Shown piece by piece: positions 13,204-14,279 of a stretch of DNA of 14,279 nucleotides. How positions within the stretch are numbered: position 1 is the first letter of the stretch; each line of letters begins with the position of its first letter. The notes beneath the pieces were generated by a model. It ran no database searches. It saw only the letters and a list, made by a program, of their open reading frames with translations, and had not been told where the DNA came from. Origin of the DNA: Roseiarcus sp052147395 (lineage in GTDB: Bacteria; Pseudomonadota; Alphaproteobacteria; Rhizobiales; Beijerinckiaceae); the NCBI GenBank assembly GCA_052147395.1, contig JBKQKS010000121.1, positions 1-14,279 on the forward strand, written 5' to 3'. Made by a program: the position numbers and the translations under genes.

Positions 13204-13545
13204 ATGTCGGAAGGAAAGGAAGGCCCGCCGTCGTCGCGTACGGTCACGCGCGCGGATTTGGCGGAAACGGTATATCGCCGAGTGGGGCTGTCGCGCTCGG
13301 AATCGGCCGAGCTGGTGCAGGCCTTTCTCGACGAGATTGCGACCGCAGCCGCGCGCGGCGAGACGGTGAAGCTGTCGTCGTTCGGGTCGTTCGTGGTGCG
13401 TTCGAAAAACCAGCGCATCGGCCGCAATCCCAAGACGGGAGTAGAGGTGCCGATTCTGCCGCGTCGGGTGATGGTGTTCAAACCGTCGAACGTGCTGAAG
13501 GCCCGCATCAACGGCAACAGCCTGGACGTGAGCAAGGACGACTGA
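13204..13545 (+). CDS. ihfA: integration host factor subunit alpha
   Basis: DNA-bending nucleoid protein that pairs with IHF-beta; 113 residues. Seen: TVTRADLAETVYRRVGLSRSESAELVQAFLDEI (13-45), VKLSSFGSFVV (55-65), and the beta-arm RIGRNPKTGVEVPI (71-84) with Pro76, the residue that intercalates DNA in this family, then VMVFKPSNVLKARIN. ATG 13204 gives the family length; its GGGGAG is only three bases away, so an upstream GTG at 13183 with GGAG eight bases before it is a possible alternative. The MerR-like gene follows after four bases, the usual alphaproteobacterial order. A fabH gene, commonly upstream, is absent here. Confidence 0.96.
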   Translation: MSEGKEGPPSSRTVTRADLAETVYRRVGLSRSESAELVQAFLDEIATAAARGETVKLSSFGSFVVRSKNQRIGRNPKTGVEVPILPRRVMVFKPSNVLKARINGNSLDVSKDD

Positions 13546-13549
13546 GACT

Positions 13550-14008
13550 TTGCAGGGGTCGGACGAGAAGAGCCCGGACGCCTATCGCACCATCAGCGAG
13601 GTGGCGGAAGGCATGGCGCTGCCGCAGCACGTGCTCAGGTTCTGGGAAACCCGGTTTCCGCAGATCAAGCCGCTGAAGCGCGGCGGCGGGCGACGCTACT
13701 ACCGCCGCGACGACGTCGAATTGCTGAAGGCGATCAAGAGCCTGCTCTACGATCGGGGATACACGATCCGCGGCGTGCAGAAGCTGTTGCGCGAGCAGGG
13801 GGTCCAGAGGGCGATCAGCGGCGAGGTCGAGCCGGCGCAGCCGACGTCCAAGGCGCCCGCGCCGCGCGCGGAACCGAACTTCGCGCCGCCGCCGCCGGCG
13901 CCCGGCCCGCGGTCGCGCCTCGCCGGCGCCGACGCGGCGAAATTGCGGGCGGCGCTCTCGGAGCTCAGCGAGGCCGAGCGGCAATTGCGGCTCGCGCGGG
14001 AATTCTGA
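13550..14008 (+). CDS. MerR family transcriptional regulator
   Basis: A 152-residue protein with an N-terminal winged HTH (about 12-82): YRTISEVAE, then LPQHVLRFWETRFPQIKPLKRGGGRRYYRRDDVELL and the second wing helix RGYTIRGVQKLLRE. A Pro/Ala-rich linker (about 95-120) leads to a C-terminal helix (126-150) that probably dimerises. There is no cysteine, so it is not a metal-thiol sensor of the classical MerR kind. The only start in frame after the ihfA stop is TTG 13550, with a weak ribosome site, so translation is probably coupled to ihfA. This regulator next to ihfA is conserved in Hyphomicrobiales; its target is unknown to me. Confidence 0.92.
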   Translation: MQGSDEKSPDAYRTISEVAEGMALPQHVLRFWETRFPQIKPLKRGGGRRYYRRDDVELLKAIKSLLYDRGYTIRGVQKLLREQGVQRAISGEVEPAQPTSKAPAPRAEPNFAPPPPAPGPRSRLAGADAAKLRAALSELSEAERQLRLAREF

Positions 14009-14037
14009 AGCCGCGACGTTTTTCGAAGGCTCACGCA

Positions 14038-14066
14038 TTGTCAGGGCGCACGCCCTTGCCTATAAC
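14038..14066 (+). promoter_or_regulatory. promoter of tRNA-Pro
   Basis: TTGTCA (14038-14043), exactly 17 bases, TATAAC (14061-14066): each box has one mismatch to consensus. The start is predicted near 14073, three bases before the mature tRNA. Confidence 0.75.
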
Positions 14067-14075
14067 AGCCGCCGT

Positions 14076-14153
14076 CGGAGTGTAGCGCAGTCCGGTTAGC
14101 GCACTAGTCTGGGGGACTAGGGGTCGTGGGTTCGAATCCCGCCACTCCGACCA
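14076..14153 (+). tRNA. tRNA-Pro (anticodon GGG)
   Basis: Acceptor CGGAGTG (14076-14082) pairs with CACTCCG (14143-14149), discriminator A and encoded CCA (14151-14153). The anticodon stem CTAGT/ACTAG encloses the loop CTGGGGG with GGG, and the T arm is GTGGGTTCGAATCCCGC. It has 78 bases. The 126 bases after it hold no feature I can support beyond a small dyad near 14173-14186. Confidence 0.97.
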
Positions 14154-14279
14154 AGGCTCGAGGGGTCCGGGAAAGACCGAGGTCTTCGCTCGACGCGCTC
14201 CGGGTGAGTTTGTGTGCGCTTTTGGGCGCCTCGATGCGTGAATGACCGCCAATTGTAGCCGCGGTCGTTGACCTCGGGC

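Noticed and set aside
14031..14252. Minus-strand frame reading EWRDSNPRPLVPQTSALTGLRYTP
   Set aside because: This is the well-known false protein made by reading the antisense strand of tRNA-Pro.

Overview
The window reads as chromosome of a GC-rich alphaproteobacterium, most likely of the order Hyphomicrobiales (Rhizobiales). The evidence is the ihfA - merR-type regulator - tRNA-Pro order at the right end, a heme A synthase of the COX15 type beside a DUF2842 protein, and an intergenic palindrome of the type scattered through Bradyrhizobium-like genomes. The genus cannot be fixed from sequence alone. A methylotroph or methanotroph relative is possible but unproven.

Left part (1-6696): a 5'-truncated TIGR03790-type protein, then a DHA2/EmrB-type efflux permease on the minus strand. 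The permease is divergent from a NodB-type polysaccharide deacetylase, and the region between them carries two overlapping dyads, each with a TATAAT at its centre. Two tightly convergent pairs follow: deacetylase with DUF2842, and ctaA (heme A synthase) with a one-domain voltage-gated-type ion channel whose selectivity filter lacks the usual glutamate. About 530 bases without a gene lead to glgP.

Middle part (6697-12053): a large alpha-glucan phosphorylase, then a repeat-rich stretch. This stretch holds a hairpin behind glgP, a nested palindromic element (9675-9823), and the C-terminal remnant of a Fis-type sigma-54 activator. After a good sigma-70 promoter comes a two-gene unit: a cupin plus heme-oxygenase-like metal-oxidase fusion, and a 97-residue DsrC/TusE-family protein that keeps only the penultimate cysteine. 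This unit, with AT-richer DNA behind it, lies against the 3' end of tRNA-Glu and looks like an accessory segment. It is the best candidate in the window for undescribed chemistry: a metal oxidase paired with a swinging-arm sulfur carrier.

Right part (12054-14279): tRNA-Glu(TTC) with its own promoter, an SDR oxidoreductase on the minus strand, then ihfA and a MerR-like regulator in one operon, and tRNA-Pro(GGG) with a near-consensus promoter. No rRNA, transposase, CRISPR array or phage gene was seen.
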